From contig OZ024900.1 in the NCBI GenBank assembly GCA_964017195.1, positions 33,372,641 through 33,436,640 on the forward strand: 64,000 nucleotides of DNA, in the 5' to 3' direction. A model generated the notes under the pieces. That model was not told the origin of the DNA, ran no database searches, and saw only the letters and a program-made list of their open reading frames with translations. The number at the start of each line of letters is the position of its first letter. Position 1 is the first letter of the stretch. This document shows positions 31,150 through 42,923 of this stretch, piece after piece. A program made the position numbers and the translations under genes. The DNA is from Siderastrea radians. Its lineage: Eukaryota > Cnidaria > Anthozoa > Scleractinia > Rhizangiidae.

Positions 31150-31501
31150 TTAGGACTGAGGCCTAGATACTTCCTCGATGATTATTCGCGAAACTGACTC
31201 CCATCCAGTGTAAGCATCACCCAAGGTTTGGCCACTCGGACACTGTCCTACCCATAATTGCACTCTATCCGCGCCCTGTAGGATGTTCTCACAGTATCCC
31301 TCAAATGATCGGTGAAAGTGCAGATTGGTATTCCCAGATGACCAGTCGTTGTACACAAAAGCCTCAATTGTCATTGGTCCACTGCATTCGTTACCACTTG
31401 AAGTACCAGCGGTTACACTTTACGTCGCCAATGACTCTCATATTTCCCTGGAAAGAAACTTTGAGTGCTGTATCGGACTGCAGCTTGTTAAAAGAACAAT
31501 C
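31150..31501 (-). pseudogene. CTHRC1-like: CTHRC1-like copy 3, exon 3 (5-nt deletion)
   Basis: 352 nt instead of 357. Five nt are missing at about 31397 (plus strand 'cgttaccacttgaag' where other copies have 'cgttaccattgaacttgaag'), in the codons for FKFNG. This shifts the frame before NECSG. The 3' half is otherwise well kept to the TAA. The conserved 3' UTR and poly(A) signal of other copies are missing. Confidence 0.82.
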
Positions 31502-31882
31502 CTGCAAGAATGAAATCAAAGGAAAACAGAGTCAGATTGTAAGTCTTAATAGTGTTAACTGTCAGCTGGCTTTAATTTTAGTCGTGAAGCAAATTATATG
31601 GAGAAAGCTTTTTTACCGACAACCGTTAACGAAGGCTTTGTGAAGCAACAAAAGCAATTTTTTAAAAAGTTTATTCGTTAACTGACCAATAAGGCTAACC
31701 GACAAAAAAGTTAGTTAATACTGTCAACTTAAGTTGGATACGATGTACGTTTTCAGTATTGAAATGCCCTTTTATAAAGTGTTGTCTTTTTCTTGGCGTA
31801 TTTAGATGCACAAAGGAAGCTCGAACTTTCTTTTCGCAATTTTAGTATAAAGCTGTCATTCAAACTTTGGTTTTTCCATTAC
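31502..31882 (-). other. Intron 2 of CTHRC1-like copy 3
   Basis: 381-bp intron with CAG acceptor and GTAATGG donor. No other feature. Confidence 0.65.
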
Positions 31883-32253
31883 TTTTATCTTCCCGTTGTC
31901 AGTTCCGTCCTCTTTTTCCCACACACATTGTTTCCAGTTGGTTTGTGTCACTGCACTAGCCGGACTTGCTTTTACGCTTTCTCCTTTCTCTCCCTTGTCT
32001 CCTTTCTTACCTTGAGCTTCCACAATTCTCACTCTCCTTTAATTCCCATCATTCCTGGTGCCCCGCTCTTCCCGCGTGGCCCCTCGGGACCTCTCTCCCC
32101 TTTTGGTCCCGGCATTCCTTGTGCTCCTCTGTCACCAGTCTGTCCTTTAGCTCCATCCCTTCCGTGCGGACCTTGCCATCCCGGAACACCAGGCATTCCC
32201 GGCGTTCCATTTGATCCTGGAATGCCCGGAAAACCATGACCATTGATGGATTT
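31883..32253 (-). pseudogene. CTHRC1-like: CTHRC1-like copy 3, exon 2 (1-nt deletion)
   Basis: 371 nt instead of 372. One base is lost near 32023-32032 (plus 'acaattctcactctcc' for 'acaattcccggctctcc'), in the late Gly-X-Y repeats. The frame therefore breaks between the triple helix and NWKQCVW. It has also lost one helix Gly (plus 'ttccatccc' region differences) relative to copies 1 and 4. Confidence 0.75.
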
Positions 32254-33462
32254 CTAGAAAATACGTAAGATTTGATTAGACAACAAAATACAGGACCTAA
32301 AGCAAAGCAAATAACAGGTAATTTTCTCACATGTACATGTATACCAGCAATCTGTCAAACATCCATACTTGGGACTGGTTATATATTAAGAGAATTCTTT
32401 TTGCACATAGGGGGCTAAATCAAGGATACTGAGTGAATAAAGGAAGATAATCAGAAAGAAGATGGCGTAGAGAGATTTTGAATATTTATGCAGGGTTATG
32501 ATGACTATTAATAATTAAAAGTAATTTTGACTCGGTCAGCCGAGCAATTTCTCATATAAACGATCGGTTAAAGTTGCTTGCTGGGGAGGGTGACCCCTCC
32601 ACCAGGAGAAACTTTTATCCACATAAACAGGCCATCAGTTATTTAATGGAGGGACAAAGTGAGAAAGGAAACTGTACGGGAGGCGGCAAGGAGGGCGTAA
32701 AATGACCTGCTTGCGTTATTCACTCTCTAGAGATTGGATGAAGTAACAGCTGTCAGTAAGCTCTTTACAGCCGAATGGCTTGAGAACATTATAGCTCTAA
32801 AAGATAAAGCTTCGTTGAGCCTAAACTAAACAACGCAGCTGCTGCATTTGAAAAACAGTAAAATTAAAAGAACCTAATGAGCTTAATTTTAATTAATCCT
32901 TCTGATAATCTTAAAAGAAGCTTATGAGTATATATATTAAGCTTCTTATAAGGCTTATGAGAGCTGCTGTACATTCCTGAAGACGGATCAGGGGCTGTTT
33001 AAAGCTGCTTGGCACAACTATATAATACTCCTCAGGTAATACTCTGTGTAAAATTAATCCCGAAAATCTGGAATGTTCTTGCTGTCCTCTTGATAAGGGT
33101 CAGAAAAATTTCAAAAAGCACGTTAGTTTCAGTCGAAACGTGGTGTTATGTACACACTGCTCTTAAGTTAGAAAATGCGCAAAACGTTTTGAGGATAGCG
33201 AATAATAGAGTTAACTTCTAGCTGGGGCTACTATCCTAATACAAACTACGAAAGAAAAAATTCCCTAAAATCAAACTTGTGCTAGTTAAAGGATCTTCTT
33301 TACATTTAAAGTAAATTTCTCGAATCTTCTGGTTCGAATTTTTGCCAATGTCTTCATACTCCCGGCAAAAATTTGCCGGCTATCCGAAAACAGGTCTTCT
33401 TCAAGGTTGTCACCCATGTTATGTGCAATCAGCTGAGTAAAATGTTGTGCAATTGTACTGAC
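32254..33462 (-). other. Intron 1 of CTHRC1-like copy 3
   Basis: 1.2 kb, colinear with intron 1 of copies 4 and 5 (43296-44510 and 54961-56147). The end near exon 1 (33300-33455) is a block conserved in all copies. It can be partly read through from exon 1, but different copies carry indels there, so it is not coding. Confidence 0.65.
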
Positions 33463-33576
33463 CTTGCATAAATCTTTAGAAGCCTCGGTTTTCTGTTGAA
33501 CTTGTGGTTTCGTTGTTGTTGTTCCCGAACCCACTGCCAAACAAATAACTAACAAGACAGCAAAGTACCGTGCCAT
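33463..33576 (-). pseudogene. CTHRC1-like: CTHRC1-like copy 3, exon 1 (itself intact)
   Basis: 114 nt, ATG at 33576, MARYFAVLLVICLAVGSG signal peptide, TTTTKPQVQQ linker and KDLCK before AAG|GTCAGT. The exon is intact, but exons 2 and 3 of this copy are frameshifted. A secreted short peptide could still be made. Confidence 0.75.
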
Positions 33577-35555
33577 GGTAAAGAATACGCCAATATTAAT
33601 ACTACTTCTGCAGTGATGATGTCAAATACATGCTTGTTTTTCAAGAGCGAGTCTTTATTTCCGCATGGAACTTGATTGATGTGTCACTCAGAAGCTGAAT
33701 ACTTGTGATTTGCCATCATGAATGGCGCTTAGCACATTACAGTCCCCCGCAAAGGGCTGATTAAAAAGACCTCGGGCTCCGAGCCAAGTAAGGCGGGGCA
33801 TCAAAGTCCCAAAATACACAGGCATGGTAGAGAATACGCCGGCACTCTGCCCTCTACTGTAATTACTTTCCCGATTTTTTAAGGGTAAGTCTTAATTTTA
33901 AGATTAAATTTGATTGATGTGTCAGTCGGACACTGCATATTGTTGAACTCTCATCTATTGTCACACATCAAATGAGAATCCCCTGCCAAGGGGTTGAGCA
34001 CCCCATATTTCGAGGATTAAGGACTCCATAATGAAATATGATTGATGTGTCAGTCGGACACTGCATATTGTTGATTTCAGTGCCGTCCATTGTGACATAT
34101 CACATTAGAGTCTCCAGCCAAGGGTTAAAGACGCCATAAACCGGGGTTTTACCAAGAAATATGCATTACTGGAAAGTCAATCAATAGCTTGGTCTAAGTG
34201 TCAGAGCGGTTACCTGTCACAGAAAAGGCTAACTGAAATTGGTAAAAGAGAAATTAAAAAATAAAAGGAATCCATTTAAAGAATAAGAATTGAGAGAAGT
34301 AAATGATGTTACGGAAGTTGAAGCCCAAGGCTTCTCATTTATTCTGTTGTTTCCACCAGAATGAAATACATATATCAATCAGTGATTTCTTATCTCAGTC
34401 TCACATACAAGCAAAATCTTAATTCAGTCGCCAAAACTTTTTCACGAAAAAAAAGTAGAGAAAGCAAACTTGAAAATATTAGCATGGAAAGAGCTCTGGA
34501 GAGTAGGGGGATGGGGGTGGGGGAATTTCTGTCCTTGACCACTCTCCTACCCAGACAGTTAACCAGTCAGGGTTTAATTTTGTCTCTTTGATTCTCGACG
34601 GGTGTACTCCTTACGGTGGGTTACATGGGGTGGTCTCTCCAAAAAGGGTGCCACTGTTTTATGCTGGCTGTATATAAAAGAATTGGAAAATTGTAATATA
34701 TGTACCTGCTTATTTTCCAAGAAACTTTCTTTTTCTTCTACGCCATTTATTTAGAGCGTTAGAACAAAATATCAAGAAATTTGCTGGAAAGAGGAAAATG
34801 GAACTGAAAAGTGTAGGAAATGCGCCTTGTGTCACTCACCTGTAGACTGGAAAACACAGCTATCAAAAGCATTGTTTTTTCATTATGGCCTTCATTTTTC
34901 TCTTCGTGTACATGTCAGTGACTACACGATGATCGCTGTTTGTTTATGGAAAAGAACCCGAAACTGAAAATGCACGGTGCAGTAGCTAAGTGTAAAGCAA
35001 AACAACTTGCTTGATGGTAAGTGGTTTTGTAGTCTTCGCTGTATGCTGGGGTTCCAATTTTATCGTGGATTCGGCTCAGAGTGTCGAGAGTTCTCGAAAA
35101 GAATTTGTCGCTTGAAGGCGGTGATGTATTACAAATCTTGTGCCTGACTGCGCAGGCCTCGAATGTCGTGTCTAAATCCTGCCGTTTATCCTTTTTTGGC
35201 ACTGAGTTTCAGAAAAACTGCTTCACATTTTGCTGTTGCTATTTTTCATGTTGCGTGTTATTTCGTCGTCGTTCCCATTATGGAAAAATCGAATGCAAGA
35301 GGTCTTTTAAACGGAAATTCCGTTCACACGAACAAACGTGATAAGCCACACCAGCTGGTAAGACAGCTAAACGAGCTACATCCGCTCAACTTAACTTAAG
35401 TGACAAACTGAGATATACAGAAAACAAAGAAAACAAAGTCATTTTCATAAAGTGCACCCCTGGCATCCCGACCTTCTCGTTATTTTGAGCAGAAACCTGT
35501 TTTCCTTGGACACAGTGGTTTCGAACGACCGCTTTCTGTATTAAACTTTATTCTG
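33577..35555. other. Upstream flank of copy 3 and backbone of the next unit
   Basis: No gene. About 33700-34150 holds diverged short repeats ('gattgatgtgtcagtcgga', 'gtgacatatcacatta', 'agtccccagc'), also found upstream of copies 4, 5 and 6. 34300-34700 and 34900-35400 align with 46.05-46.4 and 57.8-58.4 kb. Confidence 0.6.
33930..34150. repeat. Diverged upstream repeats, unit 3
   Basis: At least two copies of 'attgatgtgtcagtcggacactgcatattgttga' and of the 'agtc(t/c)ccag(c)caa(a)gggt' phrase. Related blocks lie at 45660-45930, 56590-56800 and 63140-63340, always 1-1.5 kb upstream of exon 1. Confidence 0.65.
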
Positions 35556-35820
35556 TTCGTAACAATTTCCCCACTCACTCCCTTGTTCGTCATCCCCCAC
35601 TCTTTCCCCTGTTCGTAATAATTCCCCACCCCCTCCCTTGTTCGCAATACTTTCCCCACTCCCTTCCCTGTTCGTAATAATTCGGCCACTCCCTCCCCTG
35701 TTCGTAATAATTCCCCACCCCTCTCTTGTTAGTAATAAATTCCTCACTCCTCCCCTGTTCGTAATAATTCCCCACCCCCTCCCCCGTTCGTAATAATTCC
35801 CCCACTCCTTCCTTGTAGTA
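35556..35820. repeat. 30-bp minisatellite, unit 4 (about 9 copies)
   Basis: Diverged units of the TGTTCGTAATAATTCCCC / CACTCCCTCCC family. Confidence 0.9.
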
Positions 35821-36371
35821 CCTGCCACGCAAGCTATTTGTAATAACTGAAATATCCGTACAAGCGAGGTGTTCGGAAAGCGACAGTTGACTGCAGCTTG
35901 TGCAAAACTAAAGGGAGATCTTTGTTCACATAACGCTTGAATTTTGTGACTTTTATGCTCTTGCTTGCTCAATGCTCAAATTAAAAACTCTCAACCTTGA
36001 GTTTTAACTTCGACAGTTTAAAACTGTCATTTAAATTAGTATGCATAAATTGCAAAATAAAGATTTCGTATTAGTAAATCGCGAAAACTCAGTTAACAGG
36101 TGTTTCGGGAAACACTACTGGTGCGGATCAAAAAAAATTATAAAAGCAAATCCAAGGTGGGGGGGGGGAGGGAAGGCAGGGGCGGAGGAGAGGCCAGGGA
36201 CGACTCCAAGTTTTAAAAAGTCGAAATTAATTTTCATTAATATTGTAGGCCCTAGAGGTTCTAAGTGTAGTTAAGTCTTCGGTGGGTCAAACCCTCCATG
36301 GTAAATAACGTTGTCTATTAAAACATTAGCAAACCATCTCTTTGGCAAATTTAGACCATAATTAAGTCAGG
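35821..36371. other. Array backbone before the Tx1/L1 insertion
   Basis: Unit backbone only. A G-rich run lies at 36159-36180. No gene. It ends at the 5' target-site duplication AAGTCAGG (36364-36371). Confidence 0.6.
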
Positions 36372-36452
36372 GACGAGATCATGGCGGCGTAAAGACGTGT
36401 GCTACAACCCGCCCGTAAATTTAGTCTTTTCTAGCTTCTTGTTTCAGAGCCT

Positions 36453-37402
36453 ATGGCCGAGGTTATTTCGAATTTTATTTCCAAAAGAAGAAACCGGTCA
36501 TCAGGGTCGGAAGGAGAGGAAGCAAATGAACCGAAAAAGCTAAGGAATACGGTCCACGAGAACGAATCTCAAATCGCCGAAAGTGAAGAAGACCAGAACG
36601 TAATTGTTATAGCGCCTGAGATGACCAACGACGTTGCCAGCAAATTAGAGGTAATACTCGTCAAATTAAATAACATTGAAGTGTCGGTAAAGAACGTAGA
36701 GACTAACCTCGCTAGCCTTGAAAAGAGAATGACGAAGCTGGAAGAAGCTGAGGGTTCGACAAAATGTGACATCGAAGCCGTTAACAAAAGAATTGACACG
36801 TTGGACGAGAAGCTAACTAATTCTCCAACTGTACCAGCAATTAAAGATCAAATGGACAAATTCAGCAGCCAATTACTTCAACTCAGGAAAAAACAGGAAG
36901 AATTAGCTGCACTTCAAGAACAGCTAAAAACGAAAGATTTATACTTGGAGGCATACTCGCGTCGCGAGACTATCAAGTTCGTAAACATTCCCGAAGAAGA
37001 TGAAAGAGAAGACACCGAAGAAATAATTCGCGGCTTCCTCGAACGGGAGCTCGGTTTCGTGGAAGCTGGAACAGTTGAAATACAGAGAGTTCACCGTGTC
37101 GGAAAGAATACCAGTGAAAGCATAAGGCCGAGAGCAATCCTTGCTAAATTCCTTAGAGCCAAGGATTGTGACAAGATTCTCTCATTGGGTTTTCGCCTTC
37201 GTGACACCCGGATTTTCAGATGTACAGAGATTTACCACGGGAGATCGTCACGAGGAGAAAAGCACAGATGGCCATTTTAAAGAAAGCAAGGCAGCATAAG
37301 GTTCACGCAGTGTTTAGTAAGGCCGAGCCAGATAAGTTGTACATAGGTGGAAAGTTCTGGCCGGTAGGCAAACCTTTTGACATCGAAGAGCTGGAATCCT
37401 AA
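36453..37402 (+). pseudogene. LINE ORF1 protein (L1-type, RNA-binding), one frameshift
   Basis: ATG at 36453. Residues about 50-175 form a long coiled coil (SKLEVILVKLNNIEVSVKNV and similar heptads), followed by an RNA-recognition-like region (ETIKFVNIPEEDE, VHRVGKNT, AILAKFLRAKD), as in L1 ORF1p trimers that coat element RNA. After RDTRIFR one base is missing near 37218; the frame continues as MYRDLPREIVTRRKAQM to the C-terminal domain, ending at 37402 (LYIGGKFWPVG). Without that gap the protein would be about 316 aa. It has no zinc knuckle. Confidence 0.85.
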
Positions 37403-37776
37403 ACTAGGACGATGTGGAGAACTTTAAGACATTTTCTATATTTTCAACCGGAACATTTGCACTAAAATATAAGGTAAACATCATTTATAAGAAGCTATGA
37501 ATGCTTATTTAATTTACGCACTTAATTATAAGGGCCGGGGGTCGCACTAATCCATACAGATTGCGCCTTTACTAACTATTGCTTGGATCCGGTCGACACA
37601 GCTTTAACAGTATTTTACTGGCTGTGATTCATACTTTTTCTTATTTTAAGTAGAATGTTTTTTTCTGTTGTATTTGTCTTTATGTGGGCCATTAAGTCAG
37701 TCAATAATTTTATTATGCTTTTTGAACACAACAACTTTCGAGGAAACGCAAATTTAAATAATTATAAGCTGGAATA

Positions 37777-40700
37777 ATGACAACAAATATACAATTCAAA
37801 GCTATCTCGCTGAACGTTCGTGGAATTCGCACTTTCGAGAAAAGGAAAACAATTTACAATTGGTTAACTCAAAAGAATGCAGATATTTGCTTTCTCCAGG
37901 AGACTTATAGCACAAAAGAAATAGAGTGGCGAGGCGACACTTATTTCGCGCACGGCACTGCATAGTCGTGGGGTCGCCATACTTGTACGAAACACGCTCG
38001 ATTTCACACTAAAATCAGTCCAATCAGATGAGGAAGGAAGATTCCTTTGTCTTGAAGCCATTATCCAAGACCAATTGTTTCTTTTAGTCAATATATACGC
38101 ACCCAACACTTCAACTGAACAAACATCGTTTTTCCGCAAACTTTCTGATCTCATTAACAGTGACGAACGCTACGAGCAATGTAAAATCATAATCGGAGGT
38201 GATTTTAATGTCACTTTAGATCCATCTAAAGACTGCTCTGGTGGCAATCCAGTCTTAAAAGACTCGGTTAAAGCGCTGGAAGAAATTTTAATAGAAAATG
38301 ATTTAATTGACATTTGGAGAGTCCAAAACCCCGAGTGCAGAAGGTTCACTTGGAGACAAAAAACACCACTTTTTCAACGACGGCTTGATTATTGGTTCAT
38401 TCCGGAGTCACTTCAAGATGATGTCGCTAAAATAGAAATCGTACCTGCGGTGAGAACTGATCATTCGGCAGTTGTTATCGAAATTAACTCTTTAGACACT
38501 CAGAATCATGGCCCTTCTTTTTGGAAAATAAACAATAGCCTTTTTGAAGACTCGACATACGTTGAACTGATAAGAGAAAATATTCCCGTCTGGTTGAGCG
38601 AGATTAATTTTTGCACAGATTACCGAATAGTATGGGACTGGATCAAATACAATATTCGTAGGGAAAGCATCTCTTACAGTAAACAAAAAGCGCGTGAAAA
38701 GAGAGAAAGACTGAAAAACATTGAAGAGACATTAAAAATGTGCGAGAAAAAAATTGCTGAAGAACCATCTTATGAAAATATACAAAAGTTAGAAACAGCC
38801 AAAAGCGAATATGAAAGAGAATATGACTATATTGTGAAAGGGTTAATCATTCGTTCCCGTGCAACATGGTTCGAAAAAGGTGAGCGAAACACTAAATATT
38901 TCTTAAATCTAGAAAATAATAAAAAGACAAAAACCTGTCTAAGAAAGCTATTACTGACAGACGAACAAGAAAGCACAAATCCAAGTATAATCCTTAATGA
39001 AATCTATTCCTTCTATTCTAATTTATATGATGAAAAGACAGATGTGGAGATCGATCAGACATCTTGCCCCTTTTTGAATAATGATGATCAAATTCCTAAG
39101 TTATCTGTTCCAATGCGCGACAGCTGTGAAGGAGAGCTGACCCAAGCAGAATGTTATAAGGCTTTATCTGCATTTAAAAATAATAAAACACCAGGAAACG
39201 ATGGGCTATCGGCAGAATTCTATAAAGTATTTTGGTCTGAAATTGGTGAAGTCCTGGTTAATTCTCTCAACTACTCTTATCGTTGCGGGGAACTATCAAC
39301 AACTCAAAAACAAGCTGCAATCACGCTAATAGAGAAGAAAGGAAAGGACAGAAGAAGGATAAAAAATTGGCGACCTATATCATTGGTAAATGTCGATGTT
39401 AAGATAGGCTCTAAAGCCATTGCTATGAGGCTAGAGAAAGTGCTTCCGAGCATAATTCATTACGACCAAAGTGCTTTCGTCAAAGGACGAAACATATTTG
39501 ATGCTGTCCGCACCATTAACGACATCTTTGACTTCACCCAAATGAAAAACTATGATGCTATTCTGACTGCAATTGATTTTGAAAAAGCTTTCGATTCATT
39601 GAATTTGAATTTCTTATTTCATTCTTTAGAAGCGTTTGGTTTTGGTGAATCTCTTATTGCATGGATTAAGACTTTTTATAAGAATATATCAAGTTGTGTT
39701 TTTAACAATGGTTTCGCCACACCTTTTTTCCAACTTAAACGAGGTGTACGCCAAGGTGACCCTCTGTCACCATATCTTTTCATAATAGCCCTCGAATTAT
39801 TAGCAATTAACATTCGAAACAACGAACAAATAAGAGGCATTAAGGTTGACGGTAATGAGATTAAGTTAGTGATCTTTGCCGATGACATGACAACATTCGT
39901 GCGCGACACAGTTTCATTCTCTCATCTAATCAACACCTTGGAACAATTTACAAGTTATTCGGGATTAAAAATGAATCATGAAAAGACGGAAGTAATGCCC
40001 CTGGGAAATATGACGTTAGAACCAACGGATGTAGGCGTGAATGAGATAAGCAGTATTGTCAAAATTCTGGGGGTATATTTTACATATAATCATAAGCGTT
40101 TTTATGAAAAAAATTTTGAATCTATCGAGAAATCTTTAAAAGAATTGCTACAAAGCTGGTCTTGGAGAGGTCTTACGTTGATTGGAAGGATTCAAGTGAT
40201 CAAATCCTTTGCCATACCGAAAATCCTTTATCGTGTTGCTTTGATCTCGTGTAAAAAATCTGATTTTGTCAAAAAAATCAATGAATTACTTTATTCTTTT
40301 ATTTGGAAGGGTAAAGACAAAGTAAAGCGTGCAGCCTTGATAAACTCCATTGAGGAAGGAGGTTTGACAATGCCAGATATTGCATCTATGATTTCAACGC
40401 AGAGAATATTGTGTATCAAGAAATATTTGGATAATTACCCAGCAAGTTGGAAACTTTTTCTTAATTTTTATTTGAAGAACGTTGGGGGCAAGTTTTTGTT
40501 TCACTGTAACTTTGATTATAGGAAATTACCAGTTGCTGTTCCAGAGTTTTATAAAAAATGTATCCAAACCTGGTCCTCATTAAATGAAAACAACCCCAGT
40601 ACAACAAAGGATGTTGCGAATCAGATCCTCTGGAATAATAGGTTTATTTGCATTGGCAAAAATTCAGTATATAACCGAAGGACAAGTAGTGTAGGTCTAA

Positions 40701-41500
40701 ACAAGATTGGCGACCTTTACGACGGTGCAGGGCTGCTAGTTTTCAACATGGAGCCTCTGAGATCTATTCTATCCCCCAGCGACATGTATTTATTGATTAG
40801 TATGCTGGACGCCATGCCTTTGGTATGGCGTAACCTGTTAAATGGAAGTAAATCATCTATAGCGCTTCTCACCTCTCCCTTTGAGCCTAATTCTTTTAAT
40901 ATACTTTACGAAAGTGATATAATCCCACTTGAAAACGTTCAGTCGAAATCGCTTTATAATAAATTCGTCTCAAAAGTTTGCACTAAGCCTACTGCTAGGA
41001 AGAAATATGAGGAAAGCTTTAACACCGAAGAGTCTCAATTAGAATGGAAAAAAATTTATCTAACACCTATTAGAGCAACACTAAGCACAAAACTGCGGGA
41101 ATTTCAGTATAAGATACTTAATAGAATTTTATATACAAATGACATGCTTTTTAAGTTTAAGAAAATCGAATCTCCTCTATGTTATTTCTGCGAAAATGAT
41201 ATAGAAACCATAGAACACTTTCTTTTCCTCTGCCCGAGAGTTCAAGTTTTTTGGAGTGAAGTATGCTCTACTTTCGGAGAAAAGCTGAACTGGAGCAGAT
41301 CTCTTCACATAAAAGATATTTTTTTCGGAAACCAAGACCTAAAAATTCACAATAACTTGACAAATTACATTATCCTGGAAAGCAAATATTTTCTGTATCG
41401 TTGTAAACTAAACAAAACCCCATTATCTATTCTGCATTTAACAGAAAAAATTAAGAATACATATTATATAGAACGTTCTATTGCGAGAGAAAATAATTAA
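37777..41500 (+). pseudogene. LINE ORF2 protein: endonuclease, RT and zinc motif, one frameshift
   Basis: ATG at 37777 opens an APE-type endonuclease (SLNVRGIR, FLQETYS). The frame shifts at about 37952-37960 and resumes with HSRGVAILVRN, then GGDFNVTLD and a TDHSAV-type end. The RT follows, with AIDFEKAFDS, GVRQGDPLSPYLF and IFADD (39875-39886). The C-terminus has CYFCENDIETIEHFLFLC, a C-X2-C-X7-H-X4-C zinc motif typical of the clade. The remaining 1141 codons from 38075 are uninterrupted. One indel is the only visible defect, so this is a young copy. ORF1 type, poly(A) tail and zinc motif favour Tx1/L1 rather than CR1/L2. Confidence 0.88.
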
Positions 41501-41905
41501 ATTGGTTTTCATTATGAAAAGTGGGAACCTCTACTCCCACTTACCTCTCCTTGATTAGTTGTTGTCACCTTTTTTTAAATTATACTGCAAATTACATATC
41601 AGACTGCTGTAATATACCTAAGTTGTTGGCCTTTGTAAACCCTGTTATTTTGTAACCTGTCACTTTGTAAATTAAATTAGCCATGTTAAATTGTATGTTC
41701 TGTAAACTCGAAAATTGTAACCTTTTGTTTCCGTAATTAACTGTATTTTCCTTTTATTGTGCTGTACATTTCTTTTTTTTCCTGTATTTTTTATGTAGTA
41801 AAACGATAAACAAACAAAATACCAAAAAAAAAAAAAAAGTCAGGTTTAGGTTAATGTGACAAACGTATGCTTTGCGGAAGGATACTTGACAGAACTAACA
41901 GCATG

Positions 41906-41911
41906 TTTATT
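41906..41911 (-). terminator. Putative poly(A) signal, CTHRC1-like copy 4
   Basis: AATAAA on the minus strand in the conserved 3' block, 187 nt beyond the stop of copy 4. The Tx1/L1 insertion lies only about 70 bp further downstream. Confidence 0.5.
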
Positions 41912-42097
41912 TAACAAATGTTCTTTCTTAGACAGACGTAAATTACTGTCACTTTTAGAGGGGAATCAAGCGTGGAATCATTTGAATTCACAATGCTTAA
42001 AATTATTACAGCGTTTTACCTTAAAGAGTCCTATCTAGACATTTCGCAATGCTGTGACTTCCCTTGTACAAGTAGAACAGTTTTTGAGAGTCATGAT

Positions 42098-42451
42098 TTA
42101 GGACTGGGCCCTAGATACTTCCTCGATGATTATCCGGGAAACTGACTGCCATCCAGTATAAGCATTACCCAAGGTTTGGCCACTACACTGTCCTACCCAT
42201 AATTCCACTCTAACCGCGCCCTGTGGGATGTTCTCACAGTAGCCCTCAAATGATCGGTGATGAAACAGGTCAGGATTCCCAGATGACCAGTTGTTGTACA
42301 CAAAAGCCTCAATTGTCATTGGTCCACTGCATTCGTTACCATTGAACTTGAAGTACCAGCGGTTACACTTTGCATCGCCATGGACTCTCATGTTTCCCTG
42401 GAAAGAGACTTTGAGTGCTGTATCGGACTGCAGCTTGTTAAACGAACAATC
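42098..42451 (-). CDS. CTHRC1-like: CTHRC1-like copy 4, exon 3 (C-terminal domain)
   Basis: 354 nt: DCSFNKLQSDTALKVSFQGN to [17 protein letters not shown], 117 residues. One codon is missing in the loop after WVGQC (CSGQT for CPSGHT), an in-frame change. All cysteines are present. With exons 42924-43295 and 44511-44627 it gives an intact 280-aa secreted CTHRC1-like collagen. Confidence 0.88.
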   Translation of the reverse strand, partial: DCSFNKLQSDTALKVSFQGNMRVHGDAKCNRWYFKFNGNECSGPMTIEAFVYNNWSSGNPDLFHHRSFEGYCENIPQGAVRVELWVGQCSGQTLGNAYTGWQSVSRIIIEEVSRAQS

Positions 42452-42923
42452 CTGCAAGAATGAAATCAAAGGAAAACAGAGTCAGATTGTAAGTCTCAAT
42501 GGTGTTAACCGTCAGATGGCTTTATCAAGCAATATAAGAGAACAGGTTTTTTTACCGACAACCGTCAACGACGGGTGAAGCAACAAACGTCAAATCGATA
42601 AAATTTTAATGGTTAACTGACTGACCAATAAGGTTATTTTTTACTGTCAACTGAAATTGGTTAGTCTGAACGAGTTTTACCTTCAAAAACTGAGTAGAAA
42701 TTTACGTGTCATCTCCCAAAATGATTTAACTTAACATTAAAGGTTTGCCTTGGCTGTTTCAAGAAACACATACAAATGCCAACACTCTTTCTTTAAATAA
42801 TTCTTTCCTCTACAAAGTTTTTTTTAATTTTCTCAGCGCATTGAGATACACAATGTAACCTAGAACTTTCTTTTCGCAACCTTGGTATACTGAGCAATTA
42901 TTTAGACTTTGTTTTTCCATTAC
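42452..42923 (-). other. Intron 2 of CTHRC1-like copy 4
   Basis: 472 bp, alignable with intron 2 of copy 6 over most of its length. Nothing else. Confidence 0.65.

Larger units (their letters stand above)
36372..41836 (+). mobile_element. Tx1/L1-type LINE, full length
   Basis: 5.46 kb on the plus strand: 81-bp 5' UTR, ORF1, spacer of about 375 bp, ORF2, 3' UTR of about 320 bp and a poly(A) of about 15. AAGTCAGG flanks it at 36364-36371 and 41837-41844. The uninterrupted site is seen in other units (59268 'aataagtcagtttaaag', 21387 'ttaagtcagttttaag'). Both ORFs carry a single frameshift. Confidence 0.92.

Noticed and set aside
31793..32239. Plus-strand open frames of FFPHTLFPVGL type opposite each collagen exon
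   Set aside because: They are the antisense of Gly-X-Y codons, which rarely give stops. The minus strand has the splice sites and domain match.
33286..33462. Read-through of exon 1 after DLCE/DLCK into a conserved AQHFTQL segment, as a longer first exon
   Set aside because: The GTCAGT donor is present in every copy, and the downstream segment has frame-changing indels between copies 3, 4 and 5. It behaves as a conserved intron block.
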